From Candidatus Omnitrophota bacterium (GTDB lineage: Bacteria; Omnitrophota; Gorgyraeia; Gygaellales; Profunditerraquicolaceae): a stretch of 38,274 bases of DNA. The stretch is from NCBI GenBank assembly GCA_026387315.1, contig JAPLLY010000054.1, positions 1-38,274 of the forward strand, given 5' to 3'. The position numbers were made by a program, and so were the translations under genes. Position 1 is the stretch's first letter. Every line of letters begins with the position of its first letter. The notes below the pieces were generated by a model, which saw nothing but the letters and a program-made list of their open reading frames with translations, searched no databases and had not been told where the DNA came from. Positions 21,081-29,676 of this stretch are shown piece after piece.

Positions 21081-21103
21081 ACCCGAAAGGAGAGATGCGG
21101 TAG

Positions 21104-21319
21104 ATGTTAAACAATGACGCAAAGATACTTATTGAGAAGATAAAAGATTCAGACTACAACCTGAATACGTGGGAAATGGATTTTATGATCTCTATAGAAG
21201 AGCAGGTTGATAGAGGGAAAAATCTAAGTAAGGGGCAAGGAGATAAGTTGCAGGATGTTTATAGAAAAACGCAGGGCGGAGGTATTTATATTGGCCGCGA
21301 TAAAGTAAAAAGAAGTTAA
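21104..21319 (+). CDS. Small phage protein of unknown function
   Basis: The 71-residue protein is helical, with NTWEMDFMISIEEQVDRGKNLSKGQGDKLQDVY. I recognise the pattern W..F..SI..Q...G..LS..Q...L..VY from small phage proteins of unknown role that often lie near replication genes. The C-terminus is basic. AAAGGAGAG lies upstream of ATG 21104. It is the second-to-last gene before leader copy 2. Confidence 0.62.
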   Translation: MLNNDAKILIEKIKDSDYNLNTWEMDFMISIEEQVDRGKNLSKGQGDKLQDVYRKTQGGGIYIGRDKVKRS

Positions 21320-21341
21320 CCAACGAAAAAGGAGATAATTG

Positions 21342-21539
21342 ATGTCGTTATGCCCTTACTGTAAGATTAGACCCAAACTAAAAGGCCGAAAAACTTGCGC
21401 AGTGTCAGAATGTCAGCACAAAAGAGAGTTAGAATACGGCCGGAAATATTTTGATAAATTTATCCGAAAGACAGACCGGAGAGTATCTGTTTCTATTACC
21501 AGAGTTAAACAACAAGCCACGGAATTGGCGGTAAGGTGA
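21342..21539 (+). CDS. Small zinc-ribbon protein
   Basis: The 65-residue protein begins LCPYCKIRPKLKGRKTCAVS and continues with a further Cys (SECQHKREL), giving a CxxC plus two-Cys zinc pattern. The rest is basic and helical (YGRKYFDKFIRKTDRR). ATG 21342 is chosen after AAAAGGAGATAATTG; a TTG one codon upstream is possible. Its TGA stop overlaps the first base of leader copy 2, just as terminase does with copy 1. Confidence 0.6.
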   Translation: MSLCPYCKIRPKLKGRKTCAVSECQHKRELEYGRKYFDKFIRKTDRRVSVSITRVKQQATELAVR

Positions 21540-21567
21540 TTTATTCCCAAAGCTTAGGGAGTATTTC

Positions 21568-21597
21568 TTGCTTTTGTAAGTAGTGCAATGCGATAAT
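21568..21597 (+). promoter_or_regulatory. Candidate late promoter for the tail operon
   Basis: TTGCTT at 21568-21573 and GATAAT at 21592-21597, separated by 18 bp, match the promoter candidate of copy 1. The -35 is weaker here (three of six consensus positions). Transcripts would start near 21604 and run into the terminator at 21639-21680. Confidence 0.45.
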
Positions 21598-21638
21598 AGA
21601 GACATACAAGATGGGGTCGCTCCCTGTCGATAGTTTTT

Positions 21639-21680
21639 AAGGCCGATTCCGTGCACGGCGGAGTTGGCCTTTTTATTTTT
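21639..21680 (+). terminator. Intrinsic terminator in leader copy 2
   Basis: The 13-bp stem (21639-21651 with 21659-21671), 7-nt loop and T-tract are base-for-base the same as at 473-514. It separates the early operon from the tail operon and would require read-through or antitermination for tail expression from the leader promoter. Confidence 0.8.
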
Positions 21681-21733
21681 GTGTAAATTTGAAAAGTATG
21701 ATTTATTAACAATTTTCAAAAAAGGAGGTTGTT

Positions 21734-22150
21734 ATGGGTGCAAATGCAATTAAAGCGCAAGGAACAGAACTCCAACTGGGTTCAGGTTCTCCGCTTAGCT
21801 ACGTAACAATAGCGGAGATAAACTCTTTTAACGGACCTGGCGGGAGTGTTTCCGTAATTGACGTTACGGATTTAGCGAGCATGGCAAAAGAAAAGCTCGC
21901 CGGATTAAATGATAACGGCCAACTTTCTTTTGAGTGCAATTTTATCCCGACGAATACGCAACACGCGGCTCTTCGTGAGGCTAAAGAAAACGGAACCACA
22001 ATCAGCGTTAAGATCGTATTCACCGATACCGGCGCTACGGAATGGACTTTCAATGCTATCGTTACTGGTCTTGCGGTTTCTGGGGCTGTCGATGGCGTAG
22101 TGAAAGCATCAGTAACCCTGGAAATTTCCGGTGAGATAACCGAAAGCTAA
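21734..22150 (+). CDS. Major tail tube protein
   Basis: The 138-residue protein would polymerise as the hexameric tube of a non-contractile tail. The pattern fits lambda gpV-like tube proteins: a flexible N-terminus, then VIDVTDLASMAKEKLAGLNDNG (typical loop around residue 45), LSFECNFIPTNTQHAAL, and a C-terminal strand block ending in ASVTLEISGEIT. AAAAAAGGAGG precedes ATG 21734, as expected for a highly expressed gene. It is first in the tail operon and followed by the frameshift chaperone pair. Confidence 0.88.
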   Translation: MGANAIKAQGTELQLGSGSPLSYVTIAEINSFNGPGGSVSVIDVTDLASMAKEKLAGLNDNGQLSFECNFIPTNTQHAALREAKENGTTISVKIVFTDTGATEWTFNAIVTGLAVSGAVDGVVKASVTLEISGEITES

Positions 22151-22163
22151 TTACGGAGAAGCC

Positions 22164-22508
22164 ATGTTAAAACGTGAAGAGATACTTTCCAAAACATCCC
22201 TTAAAACAGAAACATTAAACATCGAGGAGTGGGGTGGCGATGTTATTGTTTCTGAAATGTCCGGGGCTATGCGTGATGGTTGGGAGCAGGCAATCAGGGA
22301 AAAAGATGCCTCGGGGAGGCTTGTTTCCCCAAGGGCTAAATTGATTGCTTTTACCATTATTGATGAAAAAGGGAACAGGCTTTTTAAAGACGATGATATT
22401 GAAGCTATCGGGAAACTATCATCCGAAACCCTTGAAAAAATCTGCATAGTCTCCATGCGCTTGAATGGCCTTGGCGCAGACGAAATCAACAAGGCAAAAA
22501 AAAACTAA
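22164..22508 (+). CDS. Tail assembly chaperone (lambda gpG-like)
   Basis: The 114-residue protein lies between tube and tape measure, the invariant position of tail assembly chaperones. Its pattern (LNIEEWGGDVIVSEMSGAMRDGWEQAI, then LIAFTIIDEKGNRLFKDDDIEAI) matches the G-like family. It is translated in two forms in lambda: G alone, and a G-T fusion produced by -1 ribosomal slippage near the end of G. Here nine consecutive A residues (22496-22504) and an A AAA AAC heptamer lie just before the stop, and an open -1 frame follows. Both forms help the tape measure protein guide tube assembly. Confidence 0.88.
   Translation: MLKREEILSKTSLKTETLNIEEWGGDVIVSEMSGAMRDGWEQAIREKDASGRLVSPRAKLIAFTIIDEKGNRLFKDDDIEAIGKLSSETLEKICIVSMRLNGLGADEINKAKKN
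22496..22505 (+). promoter_or_regulatory. Programmed -1 ribosomal frameshift site (G/GT)
   Basis: In the G frame the codons GCA AAA AAA AAC TAA contain a run of nine A residues followed by C. A AAA AAC at 22499-22505 is a classical slippery heptamer, and A AAA AAA at 22496-22502 is another. Slipping back one base bypasses the stop at 22506-22508 and enters the open frame that ends at 22711. Confidence 0.85.
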
Positions 22509-22711
22509 ACTCTAACCCTGAAAGAAGAGTTTATTTTTTTATTGCCGAGAAACTTGGTAAAACTGTTAAAGAATTATTATCCCAGATGACAAGTTCTGAA
22601 ATTACTGAATGGATCGCTTATTTTAGTTTAAAAATTGAAGGTGATCCGGCAAATGCAAAGACTGAATTAGCAAAAATATTCTCTTCAAGAATAAAAAAGA
22701 AAGGCCGATAA
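22505..22711 (+). CDS. Tail assembly chaperone T extension (expressed only as GT fusion)
   Basis: From codon CTA at 22505 the -1 frame is open for 68 codons to TAA at 22709-22711. It has no good start of its own, so it is made only by frameshifting, giving a fusion of about 182 residues. Its sequence is a recognisable T domain: VYFFIAEKLGKTVKELLSQM then MTSSEITEWIAYFSLKIE, the conserved block that binds the tape measure. The tape-measure ATG follows one base later. An annotation that requires a start codon would miss it. Confidence 0.85.
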   Translation, partial: LNSNPERRVYFFIAEKLGKTVKELLSQMTSSEITEWIAYFSLKIEGDPANAKTELAKIFSSRIKKKGR

Positions 22712-22712
22712 G

Positions 22713-24578
22713 ATGGGATTATTAGGTACTCTTGGAAGCCTTAATGTATTATTAAGCGCAGACACAGCACAATTCTCGTCCGCAATGGACAAGGCCGCGT
22801 ATGTGGCCGAGCGTGATCTACAAAAAATAGCTTTTAAAAGTAAAGTCGGAACGGCCGCCATTATAGGGGCCGTTGTTGCAGCCGGAACAGCCATCGCCGT
22901 TAGCGTCAAGAAAACCATCGACCACGCTGACGAAATCGGCGAGATGGCATCTTCTCTCGGCATGACAGTTGAGCAGTTATCCAGCCTTGAATATGTGGCA
23001 AAATTATCAGGGGTCGAGATAGAAGGTTTACAGAAAGTTTTCCAGAAATTCAATAACACCATTTTTGATGAGGCAAAAGCAGTTAAAGATAACACCGGGG
23101 CATTCAAATCACTTGGAATTTCTCTTACCGACAATAGCGGAAGATTAAAAAGCAATTACGACCTGTTCCTTGAAACCGCAGACGTTTTGTCAAAAATGAG
23201 CGATGGCGTGCAAAAATCGGCAACCGCGCAACTTCTTTTCGGAAAAAGCGGAGCAACAATGATTCCGATACTTAATTCCGGTAAAGACGGGATTAAAAAG
23301 CTTACCGAAGAAGCCGCTAAGTTTGGAGTAGTCTTTAATAACGATACCGTAGCCGCAGCGGATAAATTTAACGATAACATGAAGCGCATGGCGAGCGTTT
23401 CTCAAGGGTTAATAACGAGTTTTACTTCCGGTTTACTCCCTACCTTAGCGAATTTGACAGATAATTTAAACAGCTCATCGGAGGCCTTAGAATCTTTTAA
23501 AGAAGCCGGGAAAAACGTAGCAACCGTAATTGTTGCGCTCGTTAATAGCGGAATGGTTTTAATTGATACCTTCAAAACCGTTATTGATACTGTCGGAGCT
23601 GGCGCGGCACAAATATTTTTAATGCTTAATCTAAAATTTAAAGAGGCGATGGAGGTAGGAAGGCTATACGCCGAAGATCAATCAAAGAGATGGACTAACC
23701 TTGCGGCCAATCTTGACAAAAACTGGAATGCCATATCCGATACTGTCAAAGACGGTTCTTCAAAAACCGGCAAAAGCCTTTCAGGTCTTTCCGACAGCAT
23801 AATCGAATTTAACAAAAAACAGGAAGCCGGTAAAACTCTTACAGAATCATTGCGCTCGGGACAGGAAAAATATAACGATGAAATGGCAAAATACAAGGAT
23901 TTGCTTGATTCCGGAGCAATCAGCCAAGAAACCTATGAGCGTGCGGCGAAAAAATCAAAAGAAACACTGGAGAAAAACTCTGAAGCAACAAACAGAATGA
24001 AGGACGCAGCAAAAGATTTAGGGATGACATTTCAATCGGCGTTTGAGGATGCGATTATTGATGGTAAAAAGTTCAGTGATGTCTTATCAGCATTATTGCA
24101 AGATATTGAAAGGCTTGTATTGCGGGCAGCGGTAACAACCCCCTTAGCAGAAGCAATATCAACAGGTATTTCCAGTTTTTTCTCTGCTTCCGCTCAGGGC
24201 AATATTTTTTCAGGGGGTAGGCTTATTCCATTTGCAGCTGGAGGACTTATCACTCGACCGACATTATTCCCCATGGCAAACGGAGGGACAGGGCTTGCCG
24301 GAGAAGCTGGGACAGAAGCAATTATGCCCTTATTTCGCACCGGGAGTGGTGATTTAGGCGTTAAATCAAGTGGCGTCGGAGGCGGAGGTGTTGAAATAAA
24401 TGTTTATGCTCCCGAAGGATCAAAAGTTTCCCAAAATAACCAAACCATTGGGGATAAGGAACAAATAAATATTATGATTGATGAAGCAGTCGCCGGTTCA
24501 GTGAAGAATTCAGGAAGCAAGACTTATAAAGCCCTCAAGAATTCTTTTGGCTTAAAACAGTCATTAACTACGAGGTAA
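22713..24578 (+). CDS. Tape measure protein
   Basis: The 621-residue protein sets tail length and is ejected ahead of the DNA. It starts with LGTLGSLNVLLSADTAQFSSAMDKA, typical of tape measure N-termini. A hydrophobic stretch lies near residues 45-70 (AAIIGAVVAAGTAIAVSV), long charged helical segments run through the middle, and the conserved Gly-rich C-terminal module AAGGLITRPTLFPMANGGTGLAGEAGTEAIMPL is near residue 505 (landmark region). The last 100 residues are polar. At 621 residues the tail would be short, by the usual length relation roughly 90 nm. It directly follows the T extension. Confidence 0.93.
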   Translation: MGLLGTLGSLNVLLSADTAQFSSAMDKAAYVAERDLQKIAFKSKVGTAAIIGAVVAAGTAIAVSVKKTIDHADEIGEMASSLGMTVEQLSSLEYVAKLSGVEIEGLQKVFQKFNNTIFDEAKAVKDNTGAFKSLGISLTDNSGRLKSNYDLFLETADVLSKMSDGVQKSATAQLLFGKSGATMIPILNSGKDGIKKLTEEAAKFGVVFNNDTVAAADKFNDNMKRMASVSQGLITSFTSGLLPTLANLTDNLNSSSEALESFKEAGKNVATVIVALVNSGMVLIDTFKTVIDTVGAGAAQIFLMLNLKFKEAMEVGRLYAEDQSKRWTNLAANLDKNWNAISDTVKDGSSKTGKSLSGLSDSIIEFNKKQEAGKTLTESLRSGQEKYNDEMAKYKDLLDSGAISQETYERAAKKSKETLEKNSEATNRMKDAAKDLGMTFQSAFEDAIIDGKKFSDVLSALLQDIERLVLRAAVTTPLAEAISTGISSFFSASAQGNIFSGGRLIPFAAGGLITRPTLFPMANGGTGLAGEAGTEAIMPLFRTGSGDLGVKSSGVGGGGVEINVYAPEGSKVSQNNQTIGDKEQINIMIDEAVAGSVKNSGSKTYKALKNSFGLKQSLTTR

Positions 24579-24580
24579 AA

Positions 24581-24946
24581 ATGGATACTTGGCCATCTAC
24601 ATTACCACAAAGGCTCTCCTGTGATGCGTCAGTCAAGGATGATGAAAGCCGCGCCATTTCAGATATGGACGCAGGCCCCGCGTCAGTCCGCAATAGATTT
24701 ACGGCAATCACTCAAACCGTAAAGGGTTCAATGGTATTGACCGGATCGCAATTAGCTACCTTCAACACATTCTTTAGGACAACAATTAAACACGGTTCAT
24801 TTTCATTTAACTGGATACACCCATTTACCGAAGAGACCGTGGAGATAAGGTTTAAATCAAAGCCTGACTGGAAATGTATAAAATCCGCCGCAAGCGTCAA
24901 TGATAGAAAATATCAGGCATCTTTCGAATTGGAGATCCAGCCATAA
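24581..24946 (+). CDS. Minor tail / distal tail protein
   Basis: The 121-residue protein follows the tape measure by 2 nt. It contains ISDMDAGPASVRNRF near residue 25 and a C-terminal half (FSFNWIHPFTEETVEIRF) typical of small tail proteins at the tip interface in lambdoid phages, in the position of gpM. The name rests on position and this MDAGP..RNRF pattern. Its stop touches the next start with no gap, and the tail-tip operon is tightly packed. Confidence 0.75.
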   Translation: MDTWPSTLPQRLSCDASVKDDESRAISDMDAGPASVRNRFTAITQTVKGSMVLTGSQLATFNTFFRTTIKHGSFSFNWIHPFTEETVEIRFKSKPDWKCIKSAASVNDRKYQASFELEIQP

Positions 24947-25411
24947 ATGGATATTTCGGACGCCTTAAAACAAGATGCTTGGCAAAATGAGAGCGATTTA
25001 CCCCTTATACTCCTTACGATAAGCCACTCATCATTAAGCGAGGACATAAGAGTCGTTAATAACAAAGTCGCTGTTACCTCAAACGGCCTTGAGTATATAG
25101 CATTTCCATTTGATATCAGATTGCCGGATTCTAAAGAAGATTCCCAACCTTCAGCTAAGCTTACTATCTGCAATGTATCAAGAGAAATCGGATTCGCTAT
25201 AAGGTCAATATCCACTCCCCCCAGCGTTATGATAACTGTTGTCAGGCAAGATACGCCGAATATTGTGGAAGCCCAATTTGTCGGAATGCGCCTTAATAAT
25301 GTCAAATATAATATGATGACTGTTACTGCGGATTTGGAATTTGAGGATTTGACGCGGGAAGAATTCCCATCGTTGAAATTCTCTCCTTCAATCTTTAAGG
25401 GGATACTATGA
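24947..25411 (+). CDS. DUF1833-like minor tail protein
   Basis: The 154-residue protein fits the DUF1833 pattern: a short helical N-terminus, then LTISHSSLSEDIRVVNN, YIAFPFDIRLPDSKEDSQPSAKL and a strand-rich core ending FPSLKFSPSIF. This group is found between the tape measure and NlpC/P60 genes, comparable in position to lambda gpL. It probably forms part of the tail tip. It is adjacent to the previous gene without a gap and overlaps the peptidase gene by 4 nt (ATGA). Confidence 0.82.
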   Translation: MDISDALKQDAWQNESDLPLILLTISHSSLSEDIRVVNNKVAVTSNGLEYIAFPFDIRLPDSKEDSQPSAKLTICNVSREIGFAIRSISTPPSVMITVVRQDTPNIVEAQFVGMRLNNVKYNMMTVTADLEFEDLTREEFPSLKFSPSIFKGIL

Positions 25412-25833
25412 CACTGAACGAATTTATAAATAAAGCTCTTCTCGTAAAATTTAAAGACAAGGGACGTGATTATTCAGGCTGGGATTGCTGGGGACCCTCC
25501 CGCTGCGCCTATAAAGACATCCTTGGCGTAGATCTTCCAAGCTTCATAGATGATTATGTCAATGCCGGAGATACAAAAGCATCGCGGCGCATCATTCACG
25601 ATATTATTTTAAGCCAAAAACATAATTGGGGAACTGTTGATAAACCGCAAGCCCTGGATGTAGTCCTCTTTAGGTTTGGCGATACAGAAACCCATTTGGG
25701 TCTTATGGTAGATAAAAACAGGTTTATTCATTGCGAGAAAATAATAAATACGGTGATCGAGCGAATAGATAGTGCGAAATGGAAAAAGAGGATTGAGGGA
25801 ATTTACCGTTTAAAGGACAAAGATGGCAGATAA
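25408..25833 (+). CDS. NlpC/P60-type tail tip peptidase
   Basis: The 141-residue protein has the catalytic Cys27 in GWDCWG and His95 in ETHLGLMV, spaced as in NlpC/P60 enzymes. A further polar residue, probably His108 or nearby in RFIHCEK, would complete the triad. Phage members such as lambda gpK open the peptidoglycan during DNA entry. The gene lies between the DUF1833-like gene and the large tip gene, in the conserved L, K, I, J order, and overlaps both. Confidence 0.9.
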   Translation: MTLNEFINKALLVKFKDKGRDYSGWDCWGPSRCAYKDILGVDLPSFIDDYVNAGDTKASRRIIHDIILSQKHNWGTVDKPQALDVVLFRFGDTETHLGLMVDKNRFIHCEKIINTVIERIDSAKWKKRIEGIYRLKDKDGR

Positions 25834-28800
25834 AATAAAAATGACAGCAGTTGTTCACCCGTTCAAGTCGGCAAGAAAAAGGCTTGAATTTAATGAGGGC
25901 ACTACTGTCAAGGACATGGTCTTATACGCACAGCCCGATACAACTAAACTTCGGCACGCTATCGTTTTTATCAATGGCAAAGTCATTCCTAAAAAAATAT
26001 GGGCTACCCACAGGCCTCTCGCAGGTGAAATAGTCGAAGTTAGGGCTTGCCCTATTCCCCACGGGGGAGGAGGCGGAGGTGGCAAAGATATATTGAGAGT
26101 AGTTTTGACAATCGCTGTCGTTGCATTGGCGGTGTGGTCAGGCGGGGCGTTGACAGGCTTGCTCGGGATTAGTGGAGAGGTATTTGCAACAGGGGCAGCA
26201 GCTGCTTTTTCAACAGCAGCTTTTACTGGAGTTTTCGCAACAGTTGGTATGCTTGCGGTAAACGCCTTGTGCCCTATATCAACAAGCGCATCAACTGCAT
26301 CCCTATCAAGCACAGATTCAACAGATAGCAACACGCTCTATATCGAGGGAGCAAGTAACTCAATAGACCCATTCGGAGTAGTCCCTGTAACTCTTGGGAA
26401 ATACCGCCAAACCCCCCGCCAAGGTTCTAAGCCTTATACCGAAATGATTGGCGATAACCAATATATTCGGATGTTATTTGTTTGGGGCGTTGGCCCATTA
26501 GAAATAGACGAAGCCAGTATAAAAATAGGCGATACCCTATTAAGCGAGTTTTCCGATTACCAGATAGAGCACAGAGAAGGCTACGCAGGCGATGCAGCGT
26601 TGACATTATTCCCTGAAGCAATAAGCGAAGAGGATTTTACTGTTGCATTAACTGCTGTAAATGATTGGATCATCCGTACCACAACTATAAATGCCGATGA
26701 GATAAGCCTGGATATCTCATTTTCTGGCGGCCTTGTAGAGTATGACGCAAACGGCAACAAGGGGCCAAGGTCTGTCAATGTAGAGATCCAATACCGCAAA
26801 TCCAGCAGCGGAGATGCTTGGTCAAATATCGATACCGCTGGAGCTAAATTCCAAGCGACTTGCGATCCTTCTTGGCTTAACAAAACCGGCGCCCTGCTTA
26901 ACAGTATAACCTTTACCGGCAAGAAAACATCAGCATTGCGATATGGCATCCGCTGGGGGGTATCGGAGAGGGCGCAATATGACGTAAGAGTACGCAGGAT
27001 CACCGCAGACACAGATTCAACCCTTATAGCTGATCGGACATATTGGACAGCATTGCGCTCAATTAAAATAGAAAGCCCGATAGATTCTCCTGTTCCTTTA
27101 GCCGTAACCGCATTAGTAATCAAAGCCACTGACCAACTTAATGGGGTTATAGATGATTTTAGCGGTATTGTAACCAGAGTTTGTCCTGATTGGGATGTTG
27201 CTACACAAACTTGGATTACCCGGGCAACACAGAATCCAGCCTCAATGTTCAGATTTGTTTTACAGGGCAATGGAATGGCTGAACCGCTTGACGATGATAG
27301 GATTGACATTGAGGCATTGCAGGATTGGCATGAGTTCTGTGAGGTGAAAGGTTTTAAATTTAACCAAGTGCGTGATTATTCCGCTTCTGTTTGGAGTACC
27401 TTAAGAGACATCTGCGCAACCGGCCGCGCAGCTCCAACAATGGTTGACGGTCTATGGTCGGTAGTCATTGACCGGGAGCAGACTGCCCCTGTCAGCATAA
27501 TAACTCCAAGAAATAGTTTTGATTTCTCTTCCGAAAAGTTTTTTTTAAATCCTCCGCATGGTTGGCGCATTCAATTTCCGAATGAGGATGAAAATTATGC
27601 TACCGATGAATACAGGGTTTACCGTGATGGGTATAACGATGATAACGCCACTAAATTTGAAACCTTAGACTTGCTTGGCGTTACCGATCCAGACCAAATT
27701 TATAAATTAGGGCGCTGGCGGATAGCGCAGGCCTTAAATCAGCCGGAGCGTTGGACTTGCAAACAGGATATGGAGTTCTTAACTTATCGGCGCGGAGATT
27801 GGATTAAGATAGCCCACGATGTAATGATAGTTGGTCTTGCGCAGGGAAGGGTTAAGAGCATAGTTACTGCCGAAGATAGTGTTGTTGTTTCCATTGAGCT
27901 TGACGAAGAAGTGATGATGGAAGCTGGGAAAACTTACGGAGTAGTTATTCGCACCTTAGATAATCCCAGCCTTTCCGCGCAGGTTGTAACTTCTGAGGGT
28001 GCGACAAAGATATTGGTTTTTTCCGAAGAGATAGCAGGCGTAGGTTCTCCTGCACAGCAGGCTATAAATATTGGGGATATTGTTTGTTTCGGAGAGTTTG
28101 GAGAGGAAACCGAAGATGCGACTGTCATATCCATAACACCGGATAATAACCTGCAAGCCACAATAATAGCTGTCCCTTATCGTCCAGCAATCTATGCTTG
28201 CGATACAGAAGAAATCCCAGAGTTTATAACTAAGATCACCGCATCGGATACAATTCCTACCCCCAATATTACATCAATGGTATCTGATGAAAGCGCAATA
28301 GTTATAAGCTCAACCGGCACTCTTAAAGAAAGAATTGGGATAAACTTTGATCCCCTGAATACAAATATATTCGGAACTGGAAACGAGGTCGACGTCCAAA
28401 TCAGGCATAATGGAATAGAAGAGTCATTCTATCCGGCGGTTATAGAAGAGCAGGGAAATAGCTATGTGTTTATTGGGGATGTAAGAACGAATGAGGTTGT
28501 TGATATTCGTTTAAGATTTAAGGTAAATGGGAAACTTTTGCCTGGTCCCTGGACTACTGTTTCAGGATATACCGTAATCGGTAAATCTTATCCACCGGCT
28601 GATGTAAAAGGTCTTACTGTAAGGCAAGATGGCGACGAAATAGTCATTGCTTATAGTAAAAATGTTGAGATAGATATTGCAGGTTATGAAATCCGCATGG
28701 GAGACGATTGGAAAACCGCCACAATTATAGAGTCTTGTTGGGCGGAGATTGAAAAACGCCTACCTGTTTTCTTATTTGGCCTTCAGGAATATCTGGTCAA

Positions 28801-29659
28801 AGCCGTAGATAGCTCAGGAAACCGTTCTCTCAACGCCGTAAGTGCCACCATAACAATAGACAACGCCAATCTAATAGAAGATAAGGGCAGTTATGATCTA
28901 AGCGACTGGTCAAACGGTTCACTTGAAGGTAGCGAAGCCAACGTAGAAGACATTGTCGACGAAAGCGATAACCTTATTGTCGACGAAAGCGATAACCAAG
29001 TAGAAAGCGATTATCTGCCTGGATTTATTATAGATGACAATATCGAAGACGAACAAGTAATCAACGAATCCGGTGAATTTTGTATCGATGAAAACGATGA
29101 TCTCATTATGGAAAGCGTTAATTATTCCGATCTTTTGACCCTGAAGTTTTATACCGACTATTATGCGTCTGAAGGCATATATATCAGCGCAGTAAAGGAT
29201 TTAGGCGCCTTAATGAAGGCTTGCATCAGGCTAACCACGAATATCCAAGGAAACGCTTCTTATGTGCTGTATATCAATACTTCCGAAGATGGCGAAACTT
29301 GGAACGGATGGAGTGCTTATGCTCCCGGTGAATATCTTTGTCGGTATTTTAAAATAAAGTTAGTCGTCATCAATAGCAACGTAAACGATATAGTCTATGT
29401 TTTAAACCTCACAGCCTTTGTTACAGTGAAGTTAATTTTTGAAAAATTCAACAGCCAGACTATTAGCATAGGTGGGACTAATTTGGTTTTTACTAAAACA
29501 TTCCTTACGCTCGTCAATGTATTTATTACGGCAGAAGGTGCAAATAGGCGCGCAGTATATGCCAGTAAGAGCTTAACACAAATTACAGGAGTTAAGGTTT
29601 TAGATAATAGCGCCGCCGATGTAGGTGGCATAGCAGATTGTTTAATTCAAGGTTACTAA
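25823..29659 (+). CDS. Tail tip attachment protein (gpI-J-like fusion)
   Basis: The 1,278-residue protein is the central tail-tip component. Residues 1-90 form a ubiquitin-like fold candidate (VVHPFKSARKRLEFNEG...VFINGKVIP). A Gly-rich linker and two hydrophobic segments follow (about 94-155), as in lambda gpI. Then comes the J-like hub: IEGASNSIDPFGVVPVTLGKYRQTP, RMLFVWGVGPLEID, fibronectin-like strands near residues 920-1020, and an acidic Asp/Glu/Ser-rich stretch near 1035-1095 with an 8-residue duplication. The C-terminus is strand-rich and would contact the next protein, the DGR-diversified one. I- and J-like parts in one chain are common in such phages. Confidence 0.88.
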   Translation: MADKIKMTAVVHPFKSARKRLEFNEGTTVKDMVLYAQPDTTKLRHAIVFINGKVIPKKIWATHRPLAGEIVEVRACPIPHGGGGGGGKDILRVVLTIAVVALAVWSGGALTGLLGISGEVFATGAAAAFSTAAFTGVFATVGMLAVNALCPISTSASTASLSSTDSTDSNTLYIEGASNSIDPFGVVPVTLGKYRQTPRQGSKPYTEMIGDNQYIRMLFVWGVGPLEIDEASIKIGDTLLSEFSDYQIEHREGYAGDAALTLFPEAISEEDFTVALTAVNDWIIRTTTINADEISLDISFSGGLVEYDANGNKGPRSVNVEIQYRKSSSGDAWSNIDTAGAKFQATCDPSWLNKTGALLNSITFTGKKTSALRYGIRWGVSERAQYDVRVRRITADTDSTLIADRTYWTALRSIKIESPIDSPVPLAVTALVIKATDQLNGVIDDFSGIVTRVCPDWDVATQTWITRATQNPASMFRFVLQGNGMAEPLDDDRIDIEALQDWHEFCEVKGFKFNQVRDYSASVWSTLRDICATGRAAPTMVDGLWSVVIDREQTAPVSIITPRNSFDFSSEKFFLNPPHGWRIQFPNEDENYATDEYRVYRDGYNDDNATKFETLDLLGVTDPDQIYKLGRWRIAQALNQPERWTCKQDMEFLTYRRGDWIKIAHDVMIVGLAQGRVKSIVTAEDSVVVSIELDEEVMMEAGKTYGVVIRTLDNPSLSAQVVTSEGATKILVFSEEIAGVGSPAQQAINIGDIVCFGEFGEETEDATVISITPDNNLQATIIAVPYRPAIYACDTEEIPEFITKITASDTIPTPNITSMVSDESAIVISSTGTLKERIGINFDPLNTNIFGTGNEVDVQIRHNGIEESFYPAVIEEQGNSYVFIGDVRTNEVVDIRLRFKVNGKLLPGPWTTVSGYTVIGKSYPPADVKGLTVRQDGDEIVIAYSKNVEIDIAGYEIRMGDDWKTATIIESCWAEIEKRLPVFLFGLQEYLVKAVDSSGNRSLNAVSATITIDNANLIEDKGSYDLSDWSNGSLEGSEANVEDIVDESDNLIVDESDNQVESDYLPGFIIDDNIEDEQVINESGEFCIDENDDLIMESVNYSDLLTLKFYTDYYASEGIYISAVKDLGALMKACIRLTTNIQGNASYVLYINTSEDGETWNGWSAYAPGEYLCRYFKIKLVVINSNVNDIVYVLNLTAFVTVKLIFEKFNSQTISIGGTNLVFTKTFLTLVNVFITAEGANRRAVYASKSLTQITGVKVLDNSAADVGGIADCLIQGY
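28952..28999 (+). repeat. 24-bp tandem duplication in the tail tip gene
   Basis: Two adjacent 24-bp units, 22 of 24 bases identical, encode IVDESDNL and IVDESDNQ. They lie in an acidic linker followed by related degenerate sequence (IDDNIEDEQV, IDENDDLI), which suggests several older copies. The repeat may expand or contract by slippage and so vary linker length before the C-terminal domain. Confidence 0.75.
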
Positions 29660-29676
29660 AAGAAAGGGGATGAGAT

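Larger units (their letters stand above)
21539..21683 (+). repeat. Leader repeat, copy 2 (promoter plus terminator)
   Basis: This is the second copy of the 145-bp element at 373-517, 143 of 145 bases identical and in direct orientation 21,166 bp away. As in copy 1 it starts at a stop codon, contains the promoter-like pair and the 13-bp terminator, and precedes a late operon, here the tail genes. The two C-to-T differences lie near or in the -35 region. A single pair of regulators could therefore control head and tail genes together. Confidence 0.85.

Noticed and set aside
24913-25305. 130-codon minus-strand frame
   Set aside because: It is antisense to the DUF1833-like tail gene, has no ribosome site and no recognisable motif.
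26581-27309. 242-codon minus-strand frame
   Set aside because: It is antisense to the tail tip gene. The long open stretch follows from codon bias in that gene; the sequence is Ser/Leu-rich without protein-like pattern.
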